From contig DHFP01000203.1 of the NCBI GenBank assembly GCA_002402315.1, positions 1 to 12,629 on the forward strand: a stretch of 12,629 nt of DNA. Direction: 5' to 3'. Source of the DNA: Clostridiales bacterium UBA4821. Its GTDB lineage: Bacteria; Bacillota; Clostridia; Acetivibrionales; UBA4821. This document shows, piece after piece, positions 5,889-12,629 of the stretch; position 1 is the stretch's first letter; each line of letters opens with the position of its first letter. Position numbers and translations under genes: made by a program. The notes under the pieces are model-generated. The model did not search any database, was not told the DNA's origin, and worked only from the letters and a program-made list of their open reading frames with translations.

Positions 5889-7214
5889 ATGGAATACAGT
5901 AAAAAGCAAAAGTATATAGTCTGGGGAATTATTATAGCTGCTTTATTAATAAGAGTTGCATTTGTAATGGTAAATGGCAGTAATATGTTCCTAGGCGATT
6001 TGGACAAGTTTGATAATGATGATGTCAAGTATATAAGAAGTGGAATGATTCTCTTAGAAGAACAAAAACTTGTCTATAAGTATCCTGATCAGGCTACAGC
6101 ATTTATTGGACCTGTGCTTCCCATGATACTTGCTCTGGTATTTACCGTATTTGGTTCTGATATGAACGGAATAATTGCTTTTCAAGTACTGCAGGCCATA
6201 ATAGGAACACTTTCTGTAGGGCTGGTTTATGTTCTAGGGCGTGATTTCTTCAACAAAAAAATAGGCATAATTGCATCTTTAATATATGCCCTCGAACCAA
6301 CTGCAGTAAGGAATACTGGATATATATTAACTGAGACAATCTTCACCTTTTTGCTATTGCTTATGGTAGTTATAGCATTAAGAGCTTTGAAGTCTAAAAC
6401 TATAAAAAATTATGTGGTATTTGGCATAATTTGGGCTATTGCATCTTTACTAAAGTCTGCCGTAAGTTTATTGTTTGGAGTAATATTTGTTGCAATGATA
6501 TTTTATAAGTATAAACCGAGGGAAATATTAAAGTACTCTGTTGTTACATGTGCTGTATTTGTTATAGTTATGAGTCCATGGTGGGTTAGAAACTATACTC
6601 AATTTAACAGATTCATACCATTTACTGCATCTACCGGGAATCCGATGATTTTAGGTACATTCCTATATAATAAGGTAGACAAGTATGACCTAAGGGGTTA
6701 TATTTATGGGAAGACTGAAATCGAACAAAACGATATTGAGGTGAGAGTTGCAAAAGAAAGAATAACCAGGAAGTTTAAAGAGGATTTTTGGCAGTATGCT
6801 TATTGGTATACTATAGGTAAGACCATATTCTTTTGGAAGGATTCGTTCTACTGGAAGAGACTTCCGTTAAATAATTGGGACTATATAATTTTCCCGGCCG
6901 TTCATATGATACATTATACACTGCTTATTCTTGGTATTATAGGCATAATCTTATGCATAATAAAGGACTTCAAGAAAGCCATACTTCCTCTAGGGATAAT
7001 ATCATACATGAATCTAATTCACCTGCCTTTTTTTGTAATGAGCAGATATTCCTTTCCAGTTATGACTATAATGATAATAATGGGTGCATATGGTATAGTG
7101 AAGTTTATTGAAATAGTGAAACCGATAGAGCCTAAGATTAATCAGACTACAGATGGAATAGAGGATTCGGAAGCTGAAATAAACTTGGAAGAGCAAGTAC
7201 TAGCCAAACATTAA
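5889..7214 (+). CDS. GT39/PMT-like (ArnT-type) membrane glycosyltransferase
   Basis: This 441-residue polytopic protein has roughly ten membrane segments. After the first helix comes an outside loop with acidic residues (FDNDDVKY, 41-48), the position of the catalytic Asp in GT-C enzymes. A conserved-looking ALEPTAVRNTGYILTET segment lies around 134-150, and SPWWVRNY near 230. These features fit the PMT_2/ArnT-like superfamily, which moves a sugar from polyprenyl phosphate to an acceptor outside the membrane. The acceptor (protein, teichoic or other glycan) is unknown. The upstream GT2 probably makes its donor lipid. The last 30 residues are acidic and hydrophilic. Start ATG 5889 has GAGGAAGAG before it. 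A very strong hairpin follows the stop. Confidence 0.85.
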   Translation: MEYSKKQKYIVWGIIIAALLIRVAFVMVNGSNMFLGDLDKFDNDDVKYIRSGMILLEEQKLVYKYPDQATAFIGPVLPMILALVFTVFGSDMNGIIAFQVLQAIIGTLSVGLVYVLGRDFFNKKIGIIASLIYALEPTAVRNTGYILTETIFTFLLLLMVVIALRALKSKTIKNYVVFGIIWAIASLLKSAVSLLFGVIFVAMIFYKYKPREILKYSVVTCAVFVIVMSPWWVRNYTQFNRFIPFTASTGNPMILGTFLYNKVDKYDLRGYIYGKTEIEQNDIEVRVAKERITRKFKEDFWQYAYWYTIGKTIFFWKDSFYWKRLPLNNWDYIIFPAVHMIHYTLLILGIIGIILCIIKDFKKAILPLGIISYMNLIHLPFFVMSRYSFPVMTIMIIMGAYGIVKFIEIVKPIEPKINQTTDGIEDSEAEINLEEQVLAKH

Positions 7215-7223
7215 ATATTTATA

Positions 7224-7271
7224 AATAAAAGGGATGGAAAAATGTAATATCATTTTTCCATCCCTTTTATT
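7224..7271 (+). terminator. Perfect 21-bp hairpin terminator after the glycosyltransferase operon
   Basis: Positions 7224-7244 are the exact reverse complement of 7251-7271 around a 6-base loop (TAATAT). The stem contains GGGATGG/CCATCCC with A-runs on one side and T-runs on the other. It starts 9 bases after the stop of the GT39-like gene. The T-rich descending arm and following ATTTTTTG make it a good plus-strand terminator. Confidence 0.85.
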
Positions 7272-7320
7272 CTCATTTTTTGTCTACCTCTTGAATATAC
7301 TATATCAGGAGGTGTTGGAC

Positions 7321-8223
7321 ATGGTGTCTGATAAATATAGTATAATGGAGCATTATTTTTATCCAACGGTTATTCTAGCGACTGTTTTATTATTGATAGT
7401 ATTTGCTTGCCCAGGGAAATTACCTTCTAAGGCATATCTGATGGGAGGTGAGCAGGCGAAACAGGCTAGTTATCAGCAAAATGTAGCAGATGGTGAGAGG
7501 GTACCGGTCATAAGCCAGGATGCAGTAAAGAGGTTTCTGCGGTCTTCAAATCAACCTGCACTTATTCCCCGATATGGGTTTAAGTACAATGGGGAAGGCA
7601 TACCCAAGGTATTTAATAACCCTAGGGATGTAGTAGAAGCATATTTCAATATACTCTCAGAAGCTGCCAATATGGAGGGGTATACTGCAGGGTGTGGAAG
7701 TATCGGCGAAGGTACACAGCCATATCCTTATGCTTATGAAATGTTGTCTGCCGATACTAAAAAAACAATGACATATAATCAATTTTTAAACTCTTTTAGA
7801 GGTATTGGGCATATAAACCTACTTAAAATTTACGAGATGAATAAAGTAAAGATAAATAAAAATATATACCCACGATTCCTTGTGGAATTGGAAACTATCG
7901 AGGGGTCAAAGGATAAGCCTATAACATACTTTGGGTATTATACAGGAGAAGTAATAGTACAAAATCAGGGACAAGATGGATGGAAAATCAGAGAATTGAA
8001 TTTAAAGGGTGAGGATTTCTTGTGTCATCCTTATCATGGGTGGGGGCATGATGCGAAGGGTACAGATCAGATTAAGTATGGCATAGAGAAAATTTATAAT
8101 GTAAACGATAATGGCATTACTACAGAAATCACCGGTCAGGCTAAAGACGGCAAGCAGTATAAGCTGACCTTTAAATTATTAACTTCCCAAATCTTCGAGT
8201 ACTTGTGCCAGATCTTGCTGTGA
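7321..8223 (+). CDS. Secreted or lipid-anchored protein of unknown function
   Basis: This 300-residue protein has a hydrophobic segment at about 12-29 ending in IVFAC-30. It may be a signal anchor or a non-standard lipobox. Residues 90-170 (NPRDVVEAYFNILSEAANMEGY... and MTYNQFLNSFRGI) are reminiscent of NTF2-like export-associated domains, followed by strand-rich sequence with WKIRELN. I do not recognise a named family. Start ATG 7321 is set by AGGAGGT seven bases upstream; upstream in-frame codons lie inside the preceding terminator hairpin. Its last 15 codons overlap the 3' end of the convergent bofC-like gene, so the original stop may have been lost. No clear promoter is seen in the 49 bases between the hairpin and the start. 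Confidence 0.75.
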   Translation: MVSDKYSIMEHYFYPTVILATVLLLIVFACPGKLPSKAYLMGGEQAKQASYQQNVADGERVPVISQDAVKRFLRSSNQPALIPRYGFKYNGEGIPKVFNNPRDVVEAYFNILSEAANMEGYTAGCGSIGEGTQPYPYAYEMLSADTKKTMTYNQFLNSFRGIGHINLLKIYEMNKVKINKNIYPRFLVELETIEGSKDKPITYFGYYTGEVIVQNQGQDGWKIRELNLKGEDFLCHPYHGWGHDAKGTDQIKYGIEKIYNVNDNGITTEITGQAKDGKQYKLTFKLLTSQIFEYLCQILL

Positions 8224-8808
8224 CTCTATTTTTATTCCTGCCTTAAGCCTTTCCTTATCCTGCATGCGCAGGTTCTCAACAAGTATAGGAGTAACTTCCT
8301 TGAGATTAATACCATTGACAGGTGTTTGGTAATATACTGCAACCAACCCATCTTTTTCTTTCAGAATAAAATGGTTAGGGCATTTTGTATTTACTTCTTG
8401 GTATAAAGTTATTTCTTCAGGTGAAAAGCTTTTAATACTCCAGTTTTTGTACGCTGTTTTTATCTGCTGCTCTGTAAGGTTTATCATATCGTTTGGGACA
8501 TATGTTTGTTTTCTAGATACATGACCGCAGCCGGTAAAACGCTTTTCCATAATTAATTTAGCGCCAGGGCGGATGACTTTATCCTCAGGTCTATCCCCTT
8601 CAACTTCAGTGTTTGGAGGTACTTGCAGATCCCCAGGTGGATTTTGAAGGTTCGGATTTGGGGATGATCCCAGGTTTTCAATTTCAGGCATTCCATGCTT
8701 AACCTTGGACTGTTCCCGGGAATATAAATCAAAGGAGAAATACCCAAGCATTGCAAGTAATATGATTAATAAACTCAACATTTTACGAGGCGGATGTCTT
8801 CTTATCAT
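8179..8808 (-). CDS. BofC C-terminal domain protein (sporulation-associated)
   Basis: This 209-residue protein has an N-terminal membrane segment (about 10-26), a Pro-rich linker (about 48-75) and a BofC-type C-terminal domain. The domain shows CGH (94-96), LTEQQIKTAYKNWSIKSFSPEEITLYQEV, CPNHFILKEKDGLVAVYY (143-160), and the terminal GIKIESQQDLAQVLEDLGS. In Bacillus subtilis, BofC is a forespore-secreted inhibitor of SpoIVB in the sigma-K checkpoint; many Clostridia have proteins with this domain whose targets are not known. The first part of Bacillus BofC is replaced here by the linker. A GGGGAG site lies about 9 bases before ATG 8808. It follows comEC by 67 bases on the same strand and may be co-transcribed. 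Confidence 0.85.
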   Translation of the reverse strand: MIRRHPPRKMLSLLIILLAMLGYFSFDLYSREQSKVKHGMPEIENLGSSPNPNLQNPPGDLQVPPNTEVEGDRPEDKVIRPGAKLIMEKRFTGCGHVSRKQTYVPNDMINLTEQQIKTAYKNWSIKSFSPEEITLYQEVNTKCPNHFILKEKDGLVAVYYQTPVNGINLKEVTPILVENLRMQDKERLKAGIKIESQQDLAQVLEDLGS

Positions 8809-8875
8809 AATAATTTTCTCCCCAAAATTTCTTTGGGTATATTTTGTCCTAATACCAATCTTTTATACAATTTTT

Positions 8876-11227
8876 TTAATATATAGCAGGTTTCACTATG
8901 AACCTGTCTTTATAGATTGTAAGATTAACGCCTCCATTCTGGTCTGTTCTAAAGAGTTTTGACTTTATCGAATGTATTTTATCAATTACTATTTTTGAAG
9001 GGTGTCCGAAGTTATTTTTTCCTACGCTTATTATACATACTGAGGGAGAAACCTTTTCTAAAAAGCTTTGTGATGTTGAACCCGGAGAACCATGATGTCC
9101 CACTTTTAATATGTCAGCAGAAATGACAGTATTCAGATCCATTATCTCCTGCTCTGCCTGGTTTTCAATGTCTCCGGTAAATAGAACACGGGTATTCTCA
9201 TAAGTAAGCATTAATACCAATGAGTTGTTGTTCAGACTGGAATTTTCGATAAAATTATTTTGGACTGAGGGGTGAATGACTCTAAATTCAATTCCATCCA
9301 AGTTAAAGGTGTCTCCCCTGGTTACCTGAACAACCTGTACCTTCTTCTTTTTACACAAACTTAAGAGGTTGGATAAATCTGCATTCAATTCAAACTGTGG
9401 CCCAATTACCAGCTTTTTAACATTAAGTGATTCGACTACCTTAATCAGCCCTTGAATGTGGTCTCCATGGGCATGGGACAGAATGGCCAGGTCAATTGAG
9501 GATATCCCGCTATCTAAAATAAATGGTATTACCGTACTTGACGGATCAAAGCTGGTTAAACTGCCTGGGTATGTGCCTCCTCCGTCAATTAAACATGCTT
9601 TTCCATGAGGGGTCTTTATAAAATTACAGTCTCCTTGTCCGACATCTACAAAGCTTACCTGCAAAGGCTGAGGCCAGGAAGCCATTATAAACCAGCTTGC
9701 AATACAAATGATCAGGGAAGTATACAGAACCTTGTAGAAAGAAGGAGAAGGATGCTTTTGAGGAATATACCACAACAAGAAATATAGAAAAGCATAATAT
9801 AGTACGAGAAAAAGTAAACTGGGTGTTATAACCTGAATGGTTGCAAAAGGCACTTTGGACGTTATATCTGAAACCCATAGCATAAAAGCTAAAAAGAAAT
9901 AAGTTAGACCGCCGGTTAGTTTAGCCAGGATAAGGGCAAATTGTCCTGTTATACTCATAATAAATCCTAGGATGGTTACCGCGCCGGTAATGGGTACCGC
10001 TATAAGATTAGAGATAAGTGCTATTATGGAAATTTTATTGAAATAAAGAGCAATAAGAGGATCTACTGTTAACTGAGCTGCTAGAGAAACAGACAATACT
10101 TCGTTTACCAATTTGGGCAGGAATCTTAAATAATGTGTTAAGCTTTTGTAGAAAAGGACAATGCCTATTGTGCCTGCAAACGATAATTGGAATCCAATAT
10201 CGTATATGGCGAGAGGATTATACAAAAGAATAAGGAGGCATGCTGCCGATATACTGGTCAATACATCGCTTTTTCTCTCGAATATTCCCGCCAGCAGGAG
10301 CATGATACCCATTATTGCTGCACGAACAACCGAAGGAGAGCAACCGGTAATGTAAGTAAACAATATGAGTATGAAGATAGTAACCAGATTTGAATATTGA
10401 GTTTTTAGTTTAAGAGCGCTGAATAGAAATATACATGCACCTGCAATATATGCAATATTTGCGCCTGATACACAAAGCAGGTGTGTGAGGCCGCTTGTGT
10501 TGAAATTCTGTTCTATGCGTTCGGAAAGTCCGCTGCGTTCACCTATCACTACACCCTTAAGTAATCCGGCTTCCTCATATGGCAATGAAGAATCAAATAT
10601 TCTTATAATGTTATTTCGAAGATAAAGGCTAAAAGCAATGAAAGGATTTAGGTTTGATTGGCCTGCAGCAGTTATGTCGTCCGGCATAGTTTTTATGGTA
10701 CAATAGATGTTTTGGGATGCAAGATACTGCTTGTAGTTGAAGCCGCCTGTGTTTCTGGCCGGAGATGGTAATATAATCCTGCCTGTTCCTTCTACCAGGC
10801 TGCCTTGATTAAAGGGCAGCTGTTTTGAATCAACAGCATAAACAGATAATAGTGCCTGGGAGTTAATATATTGGTCTTTATTATTATATCTGATCTTTTT
10901 GACTACAACTGTATAATTAACTTTCTTGTCCCTTATATCAGGTTGGGAGACTACTTCTGCTGAAAAGTTGACAGTCTGGTCGGAAAAAGGCTCAAAGCAC
11001 TTGGAAGAATAGTAAATTTTGAGATAAGAAAAGCAAGCTCCAAAAACGAAAATTAATAGGATTAAAGTTATAAGCAAATAGGTTTTTTGTTTACTTTTTA
11101 TTAATAAGAAGAGTGTAAGTAATACCAGGGATGACATTATGATAATGAATTTCCAATTAAAGAATTGACCATACAGTATACCAAGTGAATAAATACAGAC
11201 AATAACTAAAAGCGGTCTTTTTAACAT
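8876..11227 (-). CDS. comEC: ComEC/Rec2 DNA-uptake channel protein
   Basis: This 783-residue protein is full length for the family. The order is two or three N-terminal membrane helices (1-70), a soluble OB-like domain (about 75-185), the Competence membrane domain with GLLKGVVIGERSGL and the hallmark TSGLTHLLCVSGANIAY, and a C-terminal metallo-beta-lactamase domain. The last begins SFVDVGQGDCNFIKTP and has the metal-binding HAHGDH (585-590), FTGDIE and VGHHGSPGSTS. ComEC carries single-stranded DNA across the membrane in transformation; the lactamase-like domain is proposed to degrade the other strand. All motifs look intact. ATG 11227 is preferred, with GGAG six bases upstream; GTG 11245 has no such site. 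The gene lies just downstream of the hydrolase terminator, and its own promoter is unclear. Confidence 0.96.
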   Translation of the reverse strand: MLKRPLLVIVCIYSLGILYGQFFNWKFIIIMSSLVLLTLFLLIKSKQKTYLLITLILLIFVFGACFSYLKIYYSSKCFEPFSDQTVNFSAEVVSQPDIRDKKVNYTVVVKKIRYNNKDQYINSQALLSVYAVDSKQLPFNQGSLVEGTGRIILPSPARNTGGFNYKQYLASQNIYCTIKTMPDDITAAGQSNLNPFIAFSLYLRNNIIRIFDSSLPYEEAGLLKGVVIGERSGLSERIEQNFNTSGLTHLLCVSGANIAYIAGACIFLFSALKLKTQYSNLVTIFILILFTYITGCSPSVVRAAIMGIMLLLAGIFERKSDVLTSISAACLLILLYNPLAIYDIGFQLSFAGTIGIVLFYKSLTHYLRFLPKLVNEVLSVSLAAQLTVDPLIALYFNKISIIALISNLIAVPITGAVTILGFIMSITGQFALILAKLTGGLTYFFLAFMLWVSDITSKVPFATIQVITPSLLFLVLYYAFLYFLLWYIPQKHPSPSFYKVLYTSLIICIASWFIMASWPQPLQVSFVDVGQGDCNFIKTPHGKACLIDGGGTYPGSLTSFDPSSTVIPFILDSGISSIDLAILSHAHGDHIQGLIKVVESLNVKKLVIGPQFELNADLSNLLSLCKKKKVQVVQVTRGDTFNLDGIEFRVIHPSVQNNFIENSSLNNNSLVLMLTYENTRVLFTGDIENQAEQEIMDLNTVISADILKVGHHGSPGSTSQSFLEKVSPSVCIISVGKNNFGHPSKIVIDKIHSIKSKLFRTDQNGGVNLTIYKDRFIVKPAIY

Positions 11228-11277
11228 GTTTTTCTCCAGTCTCACGATAGATCATATTTGAACAAGATAACGAAAAA

Positions 11278-11318
11278 ATAAAAGAGAGATATCAGTTATC
11301 CCGATATCTCTCTTTTAT
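11278..11318 (-). terminator. Intrinsic terminator of the NlpC/P60 gene
   Basis: Positions 11278-11293 pair perfectly with 11303-11318 (16 bp, core GAGAGATATC) around a nine-base loop. On the minus strand the hairpin is followed by TTTTTTCG. It starts 13 bases past the hydrolase stop codon and separates that gene from comEC. Some read-through could feed comEC, for which no strong promoter is evident. Confidence 0.85.
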
Positions 11319-11330
11319 AAATTGTTTAGC

Positions 11331-12293
11331 TTACTTTGTAAAAGTTCTTCCAGTTACATAAGCTTTTGCATAAAAGCCAGTTTTTAAATCGTTAATCTTA
11401 ACATATCTGCCTTTTTTTGATGAAGATGCATGAATGAACTTACCATTTCTGATGTAAATTCCGGCATGATTGATCTTTTTTGTTTTACCTCCATTAGTAT
11501 CAAAGAATACCAAATCCCCTGATTGCAGATTGCTTTTTGATACATATTTACCTTGATTTGCTTGTGCACTGGCAGTTCTTTCTATCTTAATACCATTCTT
11601 CTTATAAATGTAGCTTGTAAAGCCGGAACAGTCAAATCCACTAGGTGAGCTTCCACCGTATACATAACGAACCCCTAAATAACCTCTTGAAGAGAGTACC
11701 AATTTACTTCTAAGACTACTGAATGTCTTTGACGAGGAACTACTTGCTGTTTTTGTACTACCGGAAGACACTGTGACAAAATCCTTTAAGACCCACCCTG
11801 TTGTCTTCCCAGCCGATATTTTGTACCAGTCACCGGATTGTGTTAAAATATTAATTTTTTTATTTGAGACAGCAGCTACGATTTTTGCAGTTTTAGCCGG
11901 TTTAGACCTCACATTCACATTTTTACCTTTTATTATTCCTGTCTTATTACTGCAGGTACTTGCAGTCTGTGAAGCCGGTTTGGAAACCTGTTTATTATTT
12001 GAGGCTTTTGAAGATTTTGCTTTTTTAATTACAAAGTCATCCTTTACCCAACCGGTAATATTTCCTGTTGAAATTTTAAACCAATCATTCCAGCTGCCAA
12101 TTATTTCAACATCTTTATTTGATAGTGTTGCTACTAATTTTGATGATGTTGAATGGTCTTTTCTAACATTAACATTAGTTCCCCGAATATATCCTGAGTA
12201 GTCGGCCAAGGCTTCAACACTGGTGAAAAACATGATGCATACAGTAAGAAGTAAAGTAGAGATACTTAATATACTTTTTCTTAAAGTAAACAT
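11331..12293 (-). CDS. Secreted SH3-SH3-NlpC/P60 peptidoglycan endopeptidase
   Basis: This 320-residue protein begins with a signal peptide cleaved probably after EALA-30. Two bacterial SH3 domains follow (about 33-88 and 118-173; both contain a VNVR motif, WFKIS/WYKIS and a GWV motif), separated by Ser/Thr/Lys-rich linkers. The NlpC/P60 domain (about 200-317) has the catalytic Cys222 in SGFDCSGF, His276 in NHAGIYI and His288 in KFIHASS. Such enzymes cut the peptide stems of peptidoglycan (typically gamma-D-Glu to diamino acid bonds), with the SH3 domains binding the wall. ATG 12293 has AAGGAGGT four bases upstream. A c-di-AMP riboswitch and consensus promoter precede it, and a terminator follows, so it is a single-gene unit tied to c-di-AMP level. 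Confidence 0.95.
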   Translation of the reverse strand: MFTLRKSILSISTLLLTVCIMFFTSVEALADYSGYIRGTNVNVRKDHSTSSKLVATLSNKDVEIIGSWNDWFKISTGNITGWVKDDFVIKKAKSSKASNNKQVSKPASQTASTCSNKTGIIKGKNVNVRSKPAKTAKIVAAVSNKKINILTQSGDWYKISAGKTTGWVLKDFVTVSSGSTKTASSSSSKTFSSLRSKLVLSSRGYLGVRYVYGGSSPSGFDCSGFTSYIYKKNGIKIERTASAQANQGKYVSKSNLQSGDLVFFDTNGGKTKKINHAGIYIRNGKFIHASSSKKGRYVKINDLKTGFYAKAYVTGRTFTK

Positions 12294-12305
12294 TCAAACC
12301 TCCTT

Positions 12306-12425
12306 ATTTAGCTTCCGGGGTTAGCTGACGGATTCGGGAAAGTTGGTCCATACCCTACCGCATAATGCGGATTCACCCCCTACTTGGTTCCCCCGTACCC
12401 TTTGTGAAAAGGGATTCAGCATTTA
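12306..12425 (-). ncRNA. Cyclic-di-AMP (ydaO/yuaA-type) riboswitch
   Basis: The minus-strand leader contains the signature blocks of this class in order: AAAGGGTACGGGGGAACCA (within 12385-12403), GGGGTGAATCCG, a small ACCGCAT/ATGCGG-type hairpin near 12359-12371, GTAGGG, then CCGAATCCGTCAGCTAACC (12318-12336). These match the ydaO consensus as I know it. The class binds c-di-AMP and usually lowers expression; cell-wall hydrolases of the NlpC/P60 type are among its best-known targets in Firmicutes. The last conserved block ends only about seven bases before the ribosome binding site at 12298-12305, and no T-rich terminator lies between. Control of translation, or of the 3' side of the P1 stem, therefore seems likelier than the usual terminator. 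Confidence 0.93.
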
Positions 12426-12477
12426 AATCTTGCGTATTGATTTTGTTTCAATACCATTACAAATTTATTACATTGGT

Positions 12478-12506
12478 ATTATAGTAATATTTTTCTTGCT
12501 TGTCAA
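12478..12506 (-). promoter_or_regulatory. Consensus sigma-A promoter of the riboswitch-hydrolase transcript
   Basis: On the minus strand TTGACA (12506-12501) and TATAAT (12483-12478) are separated by exactly 17 bases, a perfect match to the vegetative promoter consensus. Transcription should start near 12471, giving a leader of about 178 nt that contains the whole riboswitch. An inverted repeat, AATACCA...TGGTATT (12450-12480), overlaps the -10 region and the first transcribed bases. Confidence 0.9.
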
Positions 12507-12539
12507 CCCTACAAATATGCTGAAAAAACAAGAAAAATA
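12488..12539. repeat. 11-bp inverted repeat with one arm in the promoter spacer
   Basis: TATTTTTCTTG at 12488-12498 is the exact reverse complement of CAAGAAAAATA at 12529-12539, 30 bases apart. The inner arm fills most of the 17-base spacer between the -35 and -10 boxes. It could be an operator, but the arms are AT-rich and chance is possible. Beyond it, 12540-12629 shows no gene or further clear signal on either strand. Confidence 0.4.
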
Positions 12540-12629
12540 GTATTATTCTTCGAAAATACCTCCTTTTAACTTAATAGAATAGATTAAGTCATGTTACAAG
12601 TTATTAAAGCAGACAAACAAAAGCAAGAA

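Noticed and set aside
7279..7306. Possible promoter between the terminator and the 7321 gene
   Set aside because: TTGTCT, TTGAAT and TATACT are present, but no pair has spacing near 17 bases, so I do not call one.
7234..7320. Upstream extension of the 7321-8223 gene to an ATG at 7234
   Set aside because: The extension lies within the perfect 21-bp terminator hairpin and has no ribosome binding site. ATG 7321 has AGGAGGT at ideal spacing.
11773..12201. A 142-codon plus-strand open frame
   Set aside because: It is antisense to the two SH3 domains of the hydrolase gene, whose motifs are unmistakable. It has no recognisable product, and its Phe/Leu-rich make-up is what antisense of a Lys/Ser-rich gene gives.
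12541..12567. Minus-strand AAAGGAGGT...GAAGAATAATA, resembling a sigma-H promoter (AGGA... and GAAT... boxes)
   Set aside because: Only about six bases lie between the boxes, against the 11-12 expected. The AGGAGG could be a ribosome binding site, but no start codon with an open frame follows it.

Overview
The window looks like chromosome from a low-GC, spore-forming Firmicute of the Clostridia (Ruminiclostridium/Acetivibrio-like). The evidence is AT-rich codon usage, strong GGAGG ribosome binding sites, U-tailed intrinsic terminators, a BofC-type sporulation protein, ComEC, and a cyclic-di-AMP (ydaO-type) riboswitch in front of an SH3-NlpC/P60 cell-wall hydrolase. The placement is inferred from protein character; no database was searched.

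Left part (1-3750) is accessory in character. It opens with nested repeats: a 16-bp inverted repeat and a roughly 160-bp imperfect palindrome that looks like a MITE. A 40-residue remnant of an Rhs/YD-repeat core follows. Next, on the minus strand, is a two-gene unit ending at a strong terminator: a secreted DUF6345 protein with a His...Cys arrangement like caspase-type (clan CD) proteases, and a membrane-anchored protein of unknown function. A RAYT/Y1 (HUH) transposase follows, bracketed by matching 19-bp REP-like palindromes; the left palindrome appears to supply the -35 box of the transposase promoter.

Middle part (3758-8223), plus strand: a diverged orotate-phosphoribosyltransferase-like protein stands alone. 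Then comes a compact operon of a DPM1-like GT2 glycosyltransferase, a DUF2304 membrane protein and a GT39/PMT-like membrane glycosyltransferase. This set fits transfer of a polyprenyl-phosphate-linked sugar to an acceptor outside the membrane. The operon is closed by a perfect 21-bp hairpin. A secreted or lipid-anchored protein of unknown function follows and runs tail-to-tail into the next gene.

Right part (8179-12629), minus strand: from right to left, a perfect-consensus sigma-A promoter, a c-di-AMP riboswitch leader, a secreted SH3-SH3-NlpC/P60 endopeptidase with its own terminator, then comEC (DNA-uptake channel) and a bofC-like gene. The best leads for new biology are the DUF6345 pair and the riboswitch leader, which ends only a few bases from the ribosome binding site.
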